Source: Salipaludibacillus daqingensis (GTDB lineage Bacteria; Bacillota; Bacilli; Bacillales; Salisediminibacteriaceae). From it: a stretch of 64,000 bases of DNA. The stretch lies in assembly GCF_029891575.1 (NCBI RefSeq), contig NZ_JARZHF010000008.1, forward strand, positions 1 through 64,000, written 5' to 3'. The position numbers and the translations under genes were made by a program. Of the stretch, positions 8,015-16,704 are shown in pieces. The number at the start of each line of letters is the position of its first letter. Within the stretch, counting starts at the first letter, position 1. A model generated the notes under the pieces. That model saw only the letters and a program-made list of their open reading frames with translations. It was not told where the DNA came from and did no database searches.

Positions 8015-8842
8015 CTTTATTTGTGCCGTTGATTTTTTTCGAGTTGTTGTTTTTGGTTTCGGTTTCTTTTTTGTTTTGTCGATGGATGCCTGCAAAGCTG
8101 ACATAAGGTCTGTGACATTTGACGCTTCTTGTTTCTTTGCATCTTTTGTTTCTACCGTTCCCTTTCCCGTTCGTTTTTCTTCAATTAAATCCATCAAGGC
8201 GGTTCGGTAATCGTCGTTGTATTTTTCGGGATCAAACGTCGTCGTTAATTGTTTAATGAGCATCAGAGCCGTATCCAACTCTTTTTTCGTGACGTTTTGT
8301 TTTTCTGGAACGGCCACATCCCCGGCATTTCGCACTTCATCTGGAAAATGAATCGTCTCCATGAGCAACGTATTTTCGTATACTCGTACGACAGCCAACT
8401 GTTCCTTTGATCGAATCATAATTTTCGCCACGCCAATTTTCCCTGAGTCTTCCAACGCTTGACGTAACAGGATATACGCCTTCCCACCTCCTGTGTCGGG
8501 AGCGAGAAAATAACTTTTTTCGAAATAAATTGGATCAATTTCATCAAGCTTGACGAAATCAATAATTTCCATCGACTTGTCTTCCTTTTCTTTCTTCAAC
8601 TTTTCTAAATCTTCCTCATCAAGCACGACAAACTTATTTTTTTCATATTCATACGCCTTCACAATGTCTTCGTTCTTCACTTCTTTGTCGCATCCAGGAC
8701 ATGTCTTTTGATACGAAATCGGCGTATGACATTCTTTATGAATTTGCCTCAGTTTAATATCTTTGTTTTCCGTTGCGGTGTGAAGTTTGACGGGAATATT
8801 GACAAGTCCGAAACTGATGCTCCCTTTCCATACTGTATGCAT
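8003..8842 (-). CDS. ku: Non-homologous end-joining protein Ku
   Basis: A 279-residue bacterial Ku homologue (B. subtilis YkoV). It opens MHTVWKGSISFGLVNIPVKL, the typical Ku start, keeps the CHTPISYQKTCPGCDKEV cysteine/histidine region, and ends in a basic Lys/Thr-rich tail (KKKPKPKTTTRKK) of the kind that recruits LigD and binds DNA. Ku homodimers encircle DNA ends and recruit LigD. AGGTGA five bases before the ATG at 8842 favours this start over the ATG at 8851, which would have no spacing. It is divergent from ligD with about 205 bases between them. Confidence 0.93.
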   Translation of the reverse strand: MHTVWKGSISFGLVNIPVKLHTATENKDIKLRQIHKECHTPISYQKTCPGCDKEVKNEDIVKAYEYEKNKFVVLDEEDLEKLKKEKEDKSMEIIDFVKLDEIDPIYFEKSYFLAPDTGGGKAYILLRQALEDSGKIGVAKIMIRSKEQLAVVRVYENTLLMETIHFPDEVRNAGDVAVPEKQNVTKKELDTALMLIKQLTTTFDPEKYNDDYRTALMDLIEEKRTGKGTVETKDAKKQEASNVTDLMSALQASIDKTKKKPKPKTTTRKKSTAQIKKNA

Positions 8843-9047
8843 ACCATTCACCTACTTTTTCTAGCTCTGTTCAATCTAACGTTGTGCCCCCTACTCCAAC
8901 TATTCTTTCTTCTGGCCTTAACAAGCAGGGTACAGCCAACATTGATCATAAACAGACCTTTTTTGTTAATGTGCAACCTTTCTTACGTGATTATTCGCGG
9001 ACCGTTTGGAAAGAATAATGGAAAAACGTTTGCGAGGTGAGGTTAGT

Positions 9048-10862
9048 ATGAAGCCAATGAAGATGACTGCCGTTGATGATTTCCCTAAGAAATCAGGCTG
9101 GATTTATGAAACGAAGTTCGATGGTTTTCGCTGTTTGCTCGTTTGGAAAACGACGACGCCTGACCTTCTAAGCATGTCAGGGAAAAAACTTAATGATACG
9201 TTTCCGGAAATCGTTGAGTTTTGCGAGATGATTTATGATGACGTTCATCCCTTTCTTCCTCTCACATTTGACGGGGAGCTCGTATACCTTGAAAACTCGT
9301 ATAAAAGTCGATTCGCAACCGTTCAGCGGCGAAGTCGAATGGGCCAATCAGTGGAAAAGTATGCAAAGTTGTTGCCTTGTCACTTAGCGATTTTCGATCT
9401 ATTACACTTTAAAGGTGATGACCTAACGGGCGAACCGTTAACGAAGCGAAAAAGCCATCTTCAGACATTTTGTAAAAAAACGGAACTGCCCCTATCCATC
9501 AATGATAAAGATGAACGACGTCTTCAAGCGGTGGATAATACACCATTTTTTGATAAATTATGGAAAAATATTCAGGTGAACCACGGAGAAGGAGCAATCG
9601 CGAAACGAAAATCGAGCCATTGGAAGGAAGGGACAAGAAGTACCGATTGGTTGAAAAAGAAGTATTGGCGAATTGTCACGGTTATTGTAACGAACTACGA
9701 TCCTAAAAACGGATACTTCGCAGGTTCTGTTTTTCAAAACGATCGTCTCGTTGACGTTGTTCATTTTCGCCACGGTTTTCAAGAAGAAGAGGAGAAAACG
9801 CTAATTGCCTTATTTCAGAAAAACGGAGCGAACATCGACGGCATTTGGACGTTGCCTCCATCCATCTGTGTGGACGTTGCTTGTATTGATTTTGATGGGA
9901 AACATATTCGAGAACCGAGATTTGCTTCGTTTCATATAGATGGAGATCCCAACGATTGCACTTGGAAAACGATGCAGCGACAACTGATGCCGCTCCCTGA
10001 TAATGTTGAAATAACAAGTGCTGATAAACCGATTTGGCCATCAAAAAACATCGTGAAAGACAATTACCTTATCTACTTACAAACATTGGCACCTCTCCTT
10101 CTGCCCCATTTAAACAAACGTTTACTTACCGTGATTCGTTTCCCTCACGGAGCTGCTTCTGGTGAGCATTTCTATCAAAAAAATTGTCCTGACTATGCCC
10201 CATCGTTTGTCGAAACAGAACAGGTCGACGACATCAATTACATTATATGTAATCAAGTGGAGACCCTTCTTTGGCTTGGAAATCAGCTAGCTTTAGAGTT
10301 TCACACACCATTTCAAACGATCGATACGCTTGATCCAACGGAAATCGTTTTTGATTTAGATCCTCCTTCCGAAAATGAGTTTTCATTAGCGATCGAGGCC
10401 GCTTTAAGCATGAAAGAGGTTTTGGATCAATTTAACCTTTCCTCTTTTATTAAAACGTCTGGTAGAAAAGGATTACAAGTATACGTACCCTTGCCGATAA
10501 ACCGTTTTTCCTACAAGGAAACTCGCCGATTCACATCGTTTGTTTGCCAGTTTCTTTGCGAGCAAAAACCGGAGTGGTTTACGACCGAACGTTTGAAAAA
10601 AAATCGACGCAATCGTCTTTATCTAGACTATATTCAGCACGACGAAGGAAAAACGATTATCGCTCCCTACTCGCCTCGCGGAACAAAAGATGGACTAGTA
10701 GCGACACCTCTATACTGGGAAGAAGTAACATCTTCCTTAAGTCCTCATCACTTTTCTTTGCCTGCTGTCATAGGGCGAGTGAAAGATAAAGGCGACCCGT
10801 TCCGAACGCTTCGCCACGTTGATAATGAGGAGGCATTAAAACGAGTGTTACAAGAGCTGTAA
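9048..10862 (+). CDS. ligD: ATP-dependent DNA ligase LigD (ligase plus polymerase domains)
   Basis: A 604-residue two-domain enzyme of bacterial non-homologous end joining. The N-terminal ATP-dependent ligase domain has the nucleotidyl lysine Lys23 in ETKFDGFRC and conserved FDGELVY and GEGAIAKRK motifs. From about residue 320 comes the primase/polymerase domain (DKPIWPSKN, then VFDLDPPSE with the metal-binding Asp pair, and KTSGRKGLQVYVPL). There is no nuclease domain, as in B. subtilis LigD (about 611 residues). GAGGTGAGG places the start at the ATG at 9048. With Ku it can repair breaks when no sister chromosome is present, for example in spores. Confidence 0.94.
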   Translation: MKPMKMTAVDDFPKKSGWIYETKFDGFRCLLVWKTTTPDLLSMSGKKLNDTFPEIVEFCEMIYDDVHPFLPLTFDGELVYLENSYKSRFATVQRRSRMGQSVEKYAKLLPCHLAIFDLLHFKGDDLTGEPLTKRKSHLQTFCKKTELPLSINDKDERRLQAVDNTPFFDKLWKNIQVNHGEGAIAKRKSSHWKEGTRSTDWLKKKYWRIVTVIVTNYDPKNGYFAGSVFQNDRLVDVVHFRHGFQEEEEKTLIALFQKNGANIDGIWTLPPSICVDVACIDFDGKHIREPRFASFHIDGDPNDCTWKTMQRQLMPLPDNVEITSADKPIWPSKNIVKDNYLIYLQTLAPLLLPHLNKRLLTVIRFPHGAASGEHFYQKNCPDYAPSFVETEQVDDINYIICNQVETLLWLGNQLALEFHTPFQTIDTLDPTEIVFDLDPPSENEFSLAIEAALSMKEVLDQFNLSSFIKTSGRKGLQVYVPLPINRFSYKETRRFTSFVCQFLCEQKPEWFTTERLKKNRRNRLYLDYIQHDEGKTIIAPYSPRGTKDGLVATPLYWEEVTSSLSPHHFSLPAVIGRVKDKGDPFRTLRHVDNEEALKRVLQEL

Positions 10863-10877
10863 ACAAAACACAAAAAA

Positions 10878-10901
10878 AGCACACCAAATCAGTGGTGTGC
10901 T
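10878..10901. terminator. Bidirectional terminator between ligD and pta
   Basis: AGCACACCA pairs with TGGTGTGCT around a 6-base loop, between convergent genes; an A run lies on the left side (T run for the minus strand). Confidence 0.85.
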
Positions 10902-10915
10902 CGACTAATAAACTC

Positions 10916-11893
10916 TTATTCTGTTACCCCTTGCATCGCTGTGATCAGGGACAGCTTGTATACATCTTCTGCGTTACAACCACGAGATAAATCGTTCACT
11001 GGTTGATTCAACCCTTGTAGGATTGGACCAATCGCTTCGAAGTTGCCAAGACGTTGTGCCATTTTGTAGCCAATGTTGCCTGACTCCAACGTTGGGAAGA
11101 TAAACGTGTTTGCTTCGCCGTTTAATGGAGAATCTGGCGCTTTTTTCTTCGCTACGCTTGGTACAAATGCCGCATCAAATTGAAATTCACCGTCTAATGT
11201 TAATTCCGGCGCTTTTTCTTTCGCGATTCTCGTCGCTTCCACAACTTTTTCCGTTTCAGGGCTAACTGCCGACCCTTTTGTTGAGAAGCTGAGCATGGCG
11301 ACTTTAGGATCAATTCCGAAAACTCTCGCTGTTTTTGCTGCTTCAATAGCTGTTTCTGCCATATCATTGCTATCTGGAGAAATGTTGATCGCACAGTCAC
11401 CAAAAATATAGCGCTCGTCATTTCTTACCATGACAAACACTCCAGACGTTTTTTTCACGCCTTCTTTCGTTTTAATGATTTGCAAGGCAGGACGAACCGT
11501 ATCACCTGTTGCATGTGCCGCTCCACTCACAAGACCTACCGCTTCCCCCGTGTATACAAGCATCGTTCCAAAATAGTTAGGCGTTTTTAAAATTTTCACC
11601 GCTTCTTCTTTTGTATTTTTCCCTTTTCGGCGCTCTAAAAATGCATCAACAAGTTTATCAAAGCCAGCGTAAGTTTCTGGGTTATGAATCGTTAAACCGG
11701 ACACATCTAATTTAAGGGCCGCTGCCTTCGCTTTGATTTCATCTTCATTGCCAACCAAAATAGGCTCCAAAATTCCTTCTGCTTTCAATCGAACCGTTGC
11801 TTCTAAAATACGTTCATCCGTTCCTTCTGGAAAAACAATGGACGGATTACTTGCTTTTACTTTTTCAGCTATCGCTGTAAACATATTGCTCAC
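10916..11893 (-). CDS. pta: Phosphate acetyltransferase
   Basis: Interconverts acetyl-CoA and acetyl phosphate, the first step of overflow acetate formation with acetate kinase. The 325-residue protein is the short, single-domain Bacillus type (about 323), with FPEGTDERILEA at the start, the SGAAHATGDTVRPALQ active-site region and the C-terminal ANTFIFPTLESGNIGYKM segment. The start is a GTG at 11893, seven bases after AGGAGG. Location between lipL and hemQ agrees with the B. subtilis order. Confidence 0.95.
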   Translation of the reverse strand: MSNMFTAIAEKVKASNPSIVFPEGTDERILEATVRLKAEGILEPILVGNEDEIKAKAAALKLDVSGLTIHNPETYAGFDKLVDAFLERRKGKNTKEEAVKILKTPNYFGTMLVYTGEAVGLVSGAAHATGDTVRPALQIIKTKEGVKKTSGVFVMVRNDERYIFGDCAINISPDSNDMAETAIEAAKTARVFGIDPKVAMLSFSTKGSAVSPETEKVVEATRIAKEKAPELTLDGEFQFDAAFVPSVAKKKAPDSPLNGEANTFIFPTLESGNIGYKMAQRLGNFEAIGPILQGLNQPVNDLSRGCNAEDVYKLSLITAMQGVTE

Positions 11894-12138
11894 AGGAATT
11901 CCTCCTTTATTACTCGCTACTTTATAGGATAACCTTTATTGATCAAAAAATAAATTGTAGAAACCTTATCTGGTGAAAGTCTTAATTTTCAGAATCAGAT
12001 TTCGAGCTCTTTTTTACCAAGCTCTGAACCTTGACAACACAAGGTTCATCCATAAAAACAGTGTTGTAATATAACAATGTTCGACAATTATTTACCTACT
12101 TACAACGGCTAATGGTGTCTGACAGATCGAATTTTCAA

Positions 12139-12185
12139 TTGCATTCCCCGTCATTCATTAAGTATAATGAATGAATAATCACTCA
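12139..12185 (+). promoter_or_regulatory. Sigma-A-like promoter overlapped by a FadR-type operator
   Basis: TTGCAT (12139-12144), an 18-base spacer and TATAAT (12163-12168). Just over the -10, TGAATGAATAATCACTCA (12168-12185) is one base away from the B. subtilis FadR operator pattern TGAATGA-N4-TCATTCA. In addition a perfect 10-bp inverted repeat, TCATTCATTA / TAATGAATGA, spans 12151-12174. The leader to the next gene is long (about 245 bases). The match of operator type and downstream fatty-acid genes supports the call. Confidence 0.65.
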
Positions 12186-12418
12186 TTTTTATATTTGGCT
12201 CTGTTATTGAACACGTTTTCGTTATCACTCTCCGTAAAAATTTAGACACATTTTCAAAAAAATATAGTAGATCATTTAACAACAACTAAAATGATCACTC
12301 TGACACCGTTCCATGGTGATGTTAAACACCAACATGAAACGGCAGCAGTCATATGTTACGGAGAATGCTTCAAAAATGACGGGAACGCGTTTTCTAATAA
12401 CGCCTGAAGGGGGAACTT

Positions 12419-14347
12419 ATGGGTTGCGAAGAGTTGTATAAACCGTTGAAAGTGAACCAATTGACGTTAAGAACAAGAGTTATCATGGGTTCTATGCACG
12501 TAGGATTAGAAGGATTGGACAATGGGATTCACAAACTAACCGAGTTTTACAAAAGACGAGCGAAGTATGATGTTGGGTTGATCGTTACTGGAGGTGCTGC
12601 AGTTAATCCAGAAGGAAGCGGTGGCCTTGATTTCATGTCGATTTATCAAGAGGATGACGTAGACCGATGGAAGCCGATGACACAAGGCGTTCATGACGAA
12701 GGTGGAGCTATTGCCTTACAGTTGTTTCATGCTGGTCGTTATGCATATAAAGCGATGACAGGTGTCGACCCCGTCGCCCCCTCTGCCATTCAATCGCCGA
12801 TAAATCCAGATAAACCGGTAGCGCTGACACATGAAGAAATCGAGCGGACGATTGATGATTTCGCGCAAGGAGCGAGACGAGCGAAAGAAGCTGGTTTTGA
12901 TGCGGTGGAAATCATGGGGTCTGAAGGTTATTTAATTAATCAATTCGTCTCCCCTGTCACGAACCAACGAACGGATGAATGGGGTGGCTCATTTGAAAAT
13001 CGTCTAAAGTTTCCGTTAAAAATCATGCGAGCAGTAAGGGAAGCGGTCGGACCCGACTACCCTGTATTATTTCGCATGTCCGGCATGGATTTGATCGATG
13101 AAAGCACAACAGAGGAAGAAACACTTCACATGGCGCGAGAAATCGAAAAAGCGAGTGCCGACATCATCAACGTTGGGATTGGTTGGCACGAGTCGAAAGT
13201 ACCGACGATTTCAATGAAAGTTCCACGAATGAAATTCGTTCCCGTAGCAGAAAATATTGCCACACAGGTGAGCGTTCCCGTTGTGGCAAGTAACCGTATC
13301 AATGATCCACGGGATGCAAACAATATTTTAAAAGAAGGAAACGTTCAGCTCGTTTCAATGGCTCGCCCATTTTTGGCGGATCCTGCCATTATTTCGAAAG
13401 GAAAAGAGGAACGCTACGACGAAGTGAACACGTGTATTGCTTGTAACCAAGCTTGTCTTGATCACGTGTTTGAAGGAAAAGCGGCGACGTGTCTCGTAAA
13501 CCCTGAAGCAGGACGAGAAACGGAATTGCTCATGATTAAAACGGATCAACCAAAAAAGCTAGTCATCATCGGCGCTGGTCCTGCGGGATTGGAAACAGCT
13601 CGCGTTGCTGCTGAGCGAGGACATTCGGTCACACTCGTTGATGAGAAAAATGAAATTGGCGGGCAGCTGAATTATTCCAAAAAAATTCCTGGTAAACAAG
13701 AGTTTTACGAAACGCTTCGTTACTACAGAGTACAGCTAGAATTATTAGGTGTAGATGTGCAACTCGGCAAGCGATTAGATGAAAACGATCCTCTGTTGCA
13801 ACAAGCAGATGACGTGATTATCGCCACTGGCATTGTCCCTCGTATCCCCGAAATCGATGGTGTCAACGATGAGCAAATTTTATCGTACCGCGATGTGTTT
13901 GAAGGGGTATCCGAAACTGGAAAGAATGTCATCATCGTTGGTGGCGGCGGGATTGCTTGCGATTTAGCGTTATTTTTAAAAGAAAGAGGGGCTGAAGCCA
14001 TCACGTTGTTACAGCGAAGTAAATCCTTCGCTCGCGGTATCGGTAAAACGACGCGTTGGGCAACGATCATGGAGTTGAAGCTGTTAGGAATCAAGATGGT
14101 CGGGGGCATTGAAACGTATCAACACGTCGATGGTCAGTCGGTGTCGTTTACGATCAACGGCGAAGAGAAAACCATCTCCGCTGACTCCGTTGTTCTTGCT
14201 GCCGGCCAGCTGATCAACGACGACTTAGCCAGTGTCCTTCGCGACAAAGGTAAATCCGTACACATTATCGGCGGCGCAAAAGACGCGCTCGGGCTCGATG
14301 CAAAAAAAGCGATCTATGATGGCGCAATTCTAGCACGGGAACTATAA
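12419..14347 (+). CDS. 2,4-dienoyl-CoA reductase-type NADH:flavin oxidoreductase (FadH-like)
   Basis: A 642-residue enzyme built like E. coli 2,4-dienoyl-CoA reductase: an old-yellow-enzyme TIM barrel binding FMN (about 1-330), a [4Fe-4S] motif CIACNQAC...C with C-x2-C-x3-C-x11-C spacing (about 340-360), then an FAD/NAD(P) Rossmann half starting KKLVIIGAGPAGLETA. The family removes double bonds from unsaturated acyl-CoA or related enones. The start ATG at 12419 follows AAGGGGGAA. An enoyl-CoA hydratase follows 15 bases after the stop, so the two form a beta-oxidation operon, probably repressed by FadR through the upstream operator. Substrate within the OYE family is inferred from this context. 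Confidence 0.85.
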   Translation: MGCEELYKPLKVNQLTLRTRVIMGSMHVGLEGLDNGIHKLTEFYKRRAKYDVGLIVTGGAAVNPEGSGGLDFMSIYQEDDVDRWKPMTQGVHDEGGAIALQLFHAGRYAYKAMTGVDPVAPSAIQSPINPDKPVALTHEEIERTIDDFAQGARRAKEAGFDAVEIMGSEGYLINQFVSPVTNQRTDEWGGSFENRLKFPLKIMRAVREAVGPDYPVLFRMSGMDLIDESTTEEETLHMAREIEKASADIINVGIGWHESKVPTISMKVPRMKFVPVAENIATQVSVPVVASNRINDPRDANNILKEGNVQLVSMARPFLADPAIISKGKEERYDEVNTCIACNQACLDHVFEGKAATCLVNPEAGRETELLMIKTDQPKKLVIIGAGPAGLETARVAAERGHSVTLVDEKNEIGGQLNYSKKIPGKQEFYETLRYYRVQLELLGVDVQLGKRLDENDPLLQQADDVIIATGIVPRIPEIDGVNDEQILSYRDVFEGVSETGKNVIIVGGGGIACDLALFLKERGAEAITLLQRSKSFARGIGKTTRWATIMELKLLGIKMVGGIETYQHVDGQSVSFTINGEEKTISADSVVLAAGQLINDDLASVLRDKGKSVHIIGGAKDALGLDAKKAIYDGAILAREL

Positions 14348-14362
14348 CTTGGAGGGATGACG

Positions 14363-15097
14363 ATGAACACCGTTTTATATGAAGTGAATAACCACGTGGC
14401 AACGATCACAATGAACCGTCCACACGTCCGTAACGCAATCAATGAAGAAATGCACGAAGACCTCTTCAACGCCTTTCAAGAGGCGCGACGAGATAATGAA
14501 GTGAAAGTTATCTTATTCACAGGGACAGAGGGTTCTTTTTCAAGCGGAGCCGACTTGAAAAGCATTCCCATCGATCAAATGGAAACGTTCGATCATGGGG
14601 AATATTTAGAGCGAACTTACAACAAACTAGTCGTCCTTATGAATGAAATTGAAAAACCAACCGTTGCCTACTTGAACGGGACCGCTGTCGGGGCCGGCCT
14701 AAGTCTAGCTCTCGCATGTGATTTCCGTTACGCTTCTTCTGATGCAAAAATCGCGCTTAGCTTTCTACAAATTGGTTTAACACCTGACGCAGGAGCTTCG
14801 TACTTTTTACCGCGATTAATCGGGTTAGCGAAAGCGATCGAACTCGGTTTAGGACAACCGATCACCGCTGAAGAAGCCCTTCGAATCGGATTAATTACGA
14901 ATATCGGTGATCCACATCCGTTTGTAGAAGCATTAAAACAAGTGCCAAATCCCGCCTACGGTTGGATGAAGAAAAACATGAAAGCTGGTTTTGAAGTCAC
15001 GCTTCAAGGAGTCCTTCATTCCGAAATTGAGGGCCAACGAGCAGCAGGAAAGTCCGAAGACCATTTAAAAGCCGTCCAGTCGTTTTTGAAAAAATAA
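14363..15097 (+). CDS. Enoyl-CoA hydratase/isomerase (crotonase family)
   Basis: A 244-residue crotonase-fold protein. Seen: RPHVRNAINEEMHEDL, the oxyanion-hole strand SSGADLK, the GTAVGAGLSLALACDFR helix and GLTPDAGASYFLPRL. The Asp in LTPDAG replaces one of the two catalytic Glu of classical hydratases, a pattern common in PaaG/MenB-like isomerases and other crotonases, so hydration versus isomerisation is open. GGAGGG at six bases makes the ATG at 14363 the start rather than the ATG at 14357. Second gene of the FadR-type operon. Confidence 0.85.
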   Translation: MNTVLYEVNNHVATITMNRPHVRNAINEEMHEDLFNAFQEARRDNEVKVILFTGTEGSFSSGADLKSIPIDQMETFDHGEYLERTYNKLVVLMNEIEKPTVAYLNGTAVGAGLSLALACDFRYASSDAKIALSFLQIGLTPDAGASYFLPRLIGLAKAIELGLGQPITAEEALRIGLITNIGDPHPFVEALKQVPNPAYGWMKKNMKAGFEVTLQGVLHSEIEGQRAAGKSEDHLKAVQSFLKK

Positions 15098-15129
15098 CGA
15101 CCGAATCTGTCTTGTCGAACGGTTACTTT

Positions 15130-15163
15130 GGCGTGTCCATTTGGGCACGCCGTTTGGTTTTTC
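15130..15163 (+). terminator. Terminator of the fatty-acid operon
   Basis: GGCGTGTCC pairs with GGGCACGCC (one wobble), 4-base loop, then a T-rich tail. Confidence 0.8.
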
Positions 15164-15182
15164 TTGGATAGGCTTGTATAAT
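15154..15182 (+). promoter_or_regulatory. Sigma-A-like promoter of hemQ
   Basis: TTGGTT (15154-15159), 17-base spacer, TATAAT (15177-15182). It overlaps the tail of the preceding terminator and lies about 65 bases before the hemQ start. Confidence 0.65.
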
Positions 15183-15248
15183 GGAAGAAGTGTGGTTGAA
15201 TGCTTAATGAACATGATAATATTAGAAACTGAAACGGAGTGATTGTAC

Positions 15249-15992
15249 ATGGCCGAACCGGCAAAGACACTAAATGGATGGTACGTATTGCATGATTTTC
15301 GCAAAATGAACTGGGTGGAATGGAAAAAGATTTCAACCGATGAACGAGAATCGATCATCGCTGAATTTCTAAAAATGGTCAAAAAATGGGACGTGACGCA
15401 GTCTAAGTTTGAGGGGAGCCACGGTCTTTATACAATCGTTGGTCAAAAAGCAGACTTCATGATCATGTTATTGCGTCCGACAATGGATGAGTTAAGCGAA
15501 TTGGAGACGGCATTTAACAAAACTCGTTTAGCTGAATTTACGATTCCTACATATTCCTACGTGTCTGTGGTGGAATTAAGCAATTATTTATCTGATGATA
15601 AAGATCCGAATCAAGACCCTGAAATTCAAGCTCGTTTGAAACCAATTTTACCGAAATGGAAGTATGTGTGCTTCTATCCGATGGACAAGCGTCGCCAAGG
15701 GAATGACAACTGGTATATGCTCCCAATGGAAGAGCGACAAACGATGATGCGCAGTCACGGTATGATTGGGCGCAGCTATGCTGGGAAAGTACGCCAAATC
15801 ATTTCTGGATCTGTTGGTTTAGACGATTGGGAGTGGGGCGTGACATTGTTCGCTCACGATTCCCTCGAGTTCAAAAAACTCGTTTACGAAATGCGCTTTG
15901 ACGAAGTGAGTGCTCGCTACGGTGAGTTTGGAACTTTCTATGTAGGTTCATTGCTCGACGACGAAAAAATCAAACCATTTTTATATATTTAA
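15249..15992 (+). CDS. hemQ: Coproheme decarboxylase (chlorite-dismutase fold)
   Basis: Last enzyme of the coproporphyrin-dependent haem pathway of Gram-positives: converts iron coproporphyrin III to haem b using peroxide. The 247-residue protein carries Tyr143 in FYPMDKRR (the radical-forming Tyr of the family) and His170 in [10 protein letters not shown] (axial haem ligand). GGAGTG before the ATG at 15249 fixes the start. Position after pta matches B. subtilis ywfI (hemQ). Confidence 0.95.
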   Translation: MAEPAKTLNGWYVLHDFRKMNWVEWKKISTDERESIIAEFLKMVKKWDVTQSKFEGSHGLYTIVGQKADFMIMLLRPTMDELSELETAFNKTRLAEFTIPTYSYVSVVELSNYLSDDKDPNQDPEIQARLKPILPKWKYVCFYPMDKRRQGNDNWYMLPMEERQTMMRSHGMIGRSYAGKVRQIISGSVGLDDWEWGVTLFAHDSLEFKKLVYEMRFDEVSARYGEFGTFYVGSLLDDEKIKPFLYI

Positions 15993-16009
15993 GTGTGACG
16001 AAGTGACGA

Positions 16010-16035
16010 AGCCAGGCTTGTGCCTGGCTTTTTTT
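16010..16035 (+). terminator. Terminator after hemQ
   Basis: AGCCAGGC / GCCTGGCT with a 4-base loop and a run of seven Ts. Confidence 0.95.
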
Positions 16036-16132
16036 CGTGCCCTTCCTCTTCCAAATCTCTTCCTCCTCTTATGGACACATTTTTTATTTTCTACATTTCT
16101 CCTATCGATCTCCCTTCATCATATATTCATTG

Positions 16133-16160
16133 TCATAGCCCAAAAACTTACGCATACAAT
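16133..16160 (+). promoter_or_regulatory. Candidate sigma-E (sporulation) promoter of cwlJ-gerQ
   Basis: CATACAAT at 16153-16160 is a full match to the sigma-E -10 consensus (CATACAmT). TCATAGC at 16133-16139, 13 bases upstream, partly matches the -35. cwlJ and gerQ are mother-cell genes in Bacillus, so a sigma-E site is expected. Confidence 0.6.
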
Positions 16161-16246
16161 GTCATTAGCATGGGTGATCGCCACTCATTTGAAAAAAGAT
16201 TCAATGCTAGCGATGTTCGACGCACTGACGTAAAGGGGGTGGGTAG

Positions 16247-16678
16247 TTGGCTGTTATCAAAGCTAGATCACAAGATATTGACTTACTTGCGCGACTCATG
16301 CGCGCGGAAGCGGAAGGTGAAGGAGAACAAGGCATGCTTAGTGCTGGAAACGTCATGGTAAATCGTGTTCGAGCCGTTTGTCTCGATTTCGAGGATATAA
16401 GAACAGTACCCCTTATGGTTTTCCAATCTCCAGGTGGGTTTGAAGCAACACAAAAAGGTTATTTTTATCAAGGTGCTCGCGAGAGAGAAAGACGCTTGGC
16501 AAGAAAGCTTGTTCAAGGAAAACGATATGTCCCAGGAGAGTTTGACCTTTGGTTTTTCCGTCCAGACGGTCCGTGTCCAGCACAATGGTGGGGACAATGG
16601 AATTCAGGAAGATTCAAACTACACTGCTTTTATTCTCCATTACCCAGTGAGTGTCCATCTGTTTACACTGTTTACTAA
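16247..16678 (+). CDS. cwlJ: Spore cortex-lytic cell wall hydrolase CwlJ
   Basis: A 143-residue hydrolase of the SleB/CwlJ family that degrades cortex peptidoglycan during germination. It contains the family start DLLARLMRAEAEGEGEQGML (Glu catalytic candidates in AEAEGE), the NVMVNR segment and the C-terminal WWGQWNSGRFKLHCFYSP block. No signal peptide or repeat domain, as for CwlJ (SleB is longer and secreted). The start is a TTG at 16247 preceded by AAAGGGGGTG. gerQ follows after 26 bases; GerQ is needed for CwlJ to assemble in the coat, and the two are co-transcribed here. Confidence 0.92.
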   Translation: MAVIKARSQDIDLLARLMRAEAEGEGEQGMLSAGNVMVNRVRAVCLDFEDIRTVPLMVFQSPGGFEATQKGYFYQGARERERRLARKLVQGKRYVPGEFDLWFFRPDGPCPAQWWGQWNSGRFKLHCFYSPLPSECPSVYTVY

Positions 16679-16704
16679 ACCGAGTTTTTTAGAGGAGTGA
16701 TTTC

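Noticed and set aside
9558-10044. Antisense frames inside ligD
   Set aside because: No start signals and lie fully within a well-supported gene.
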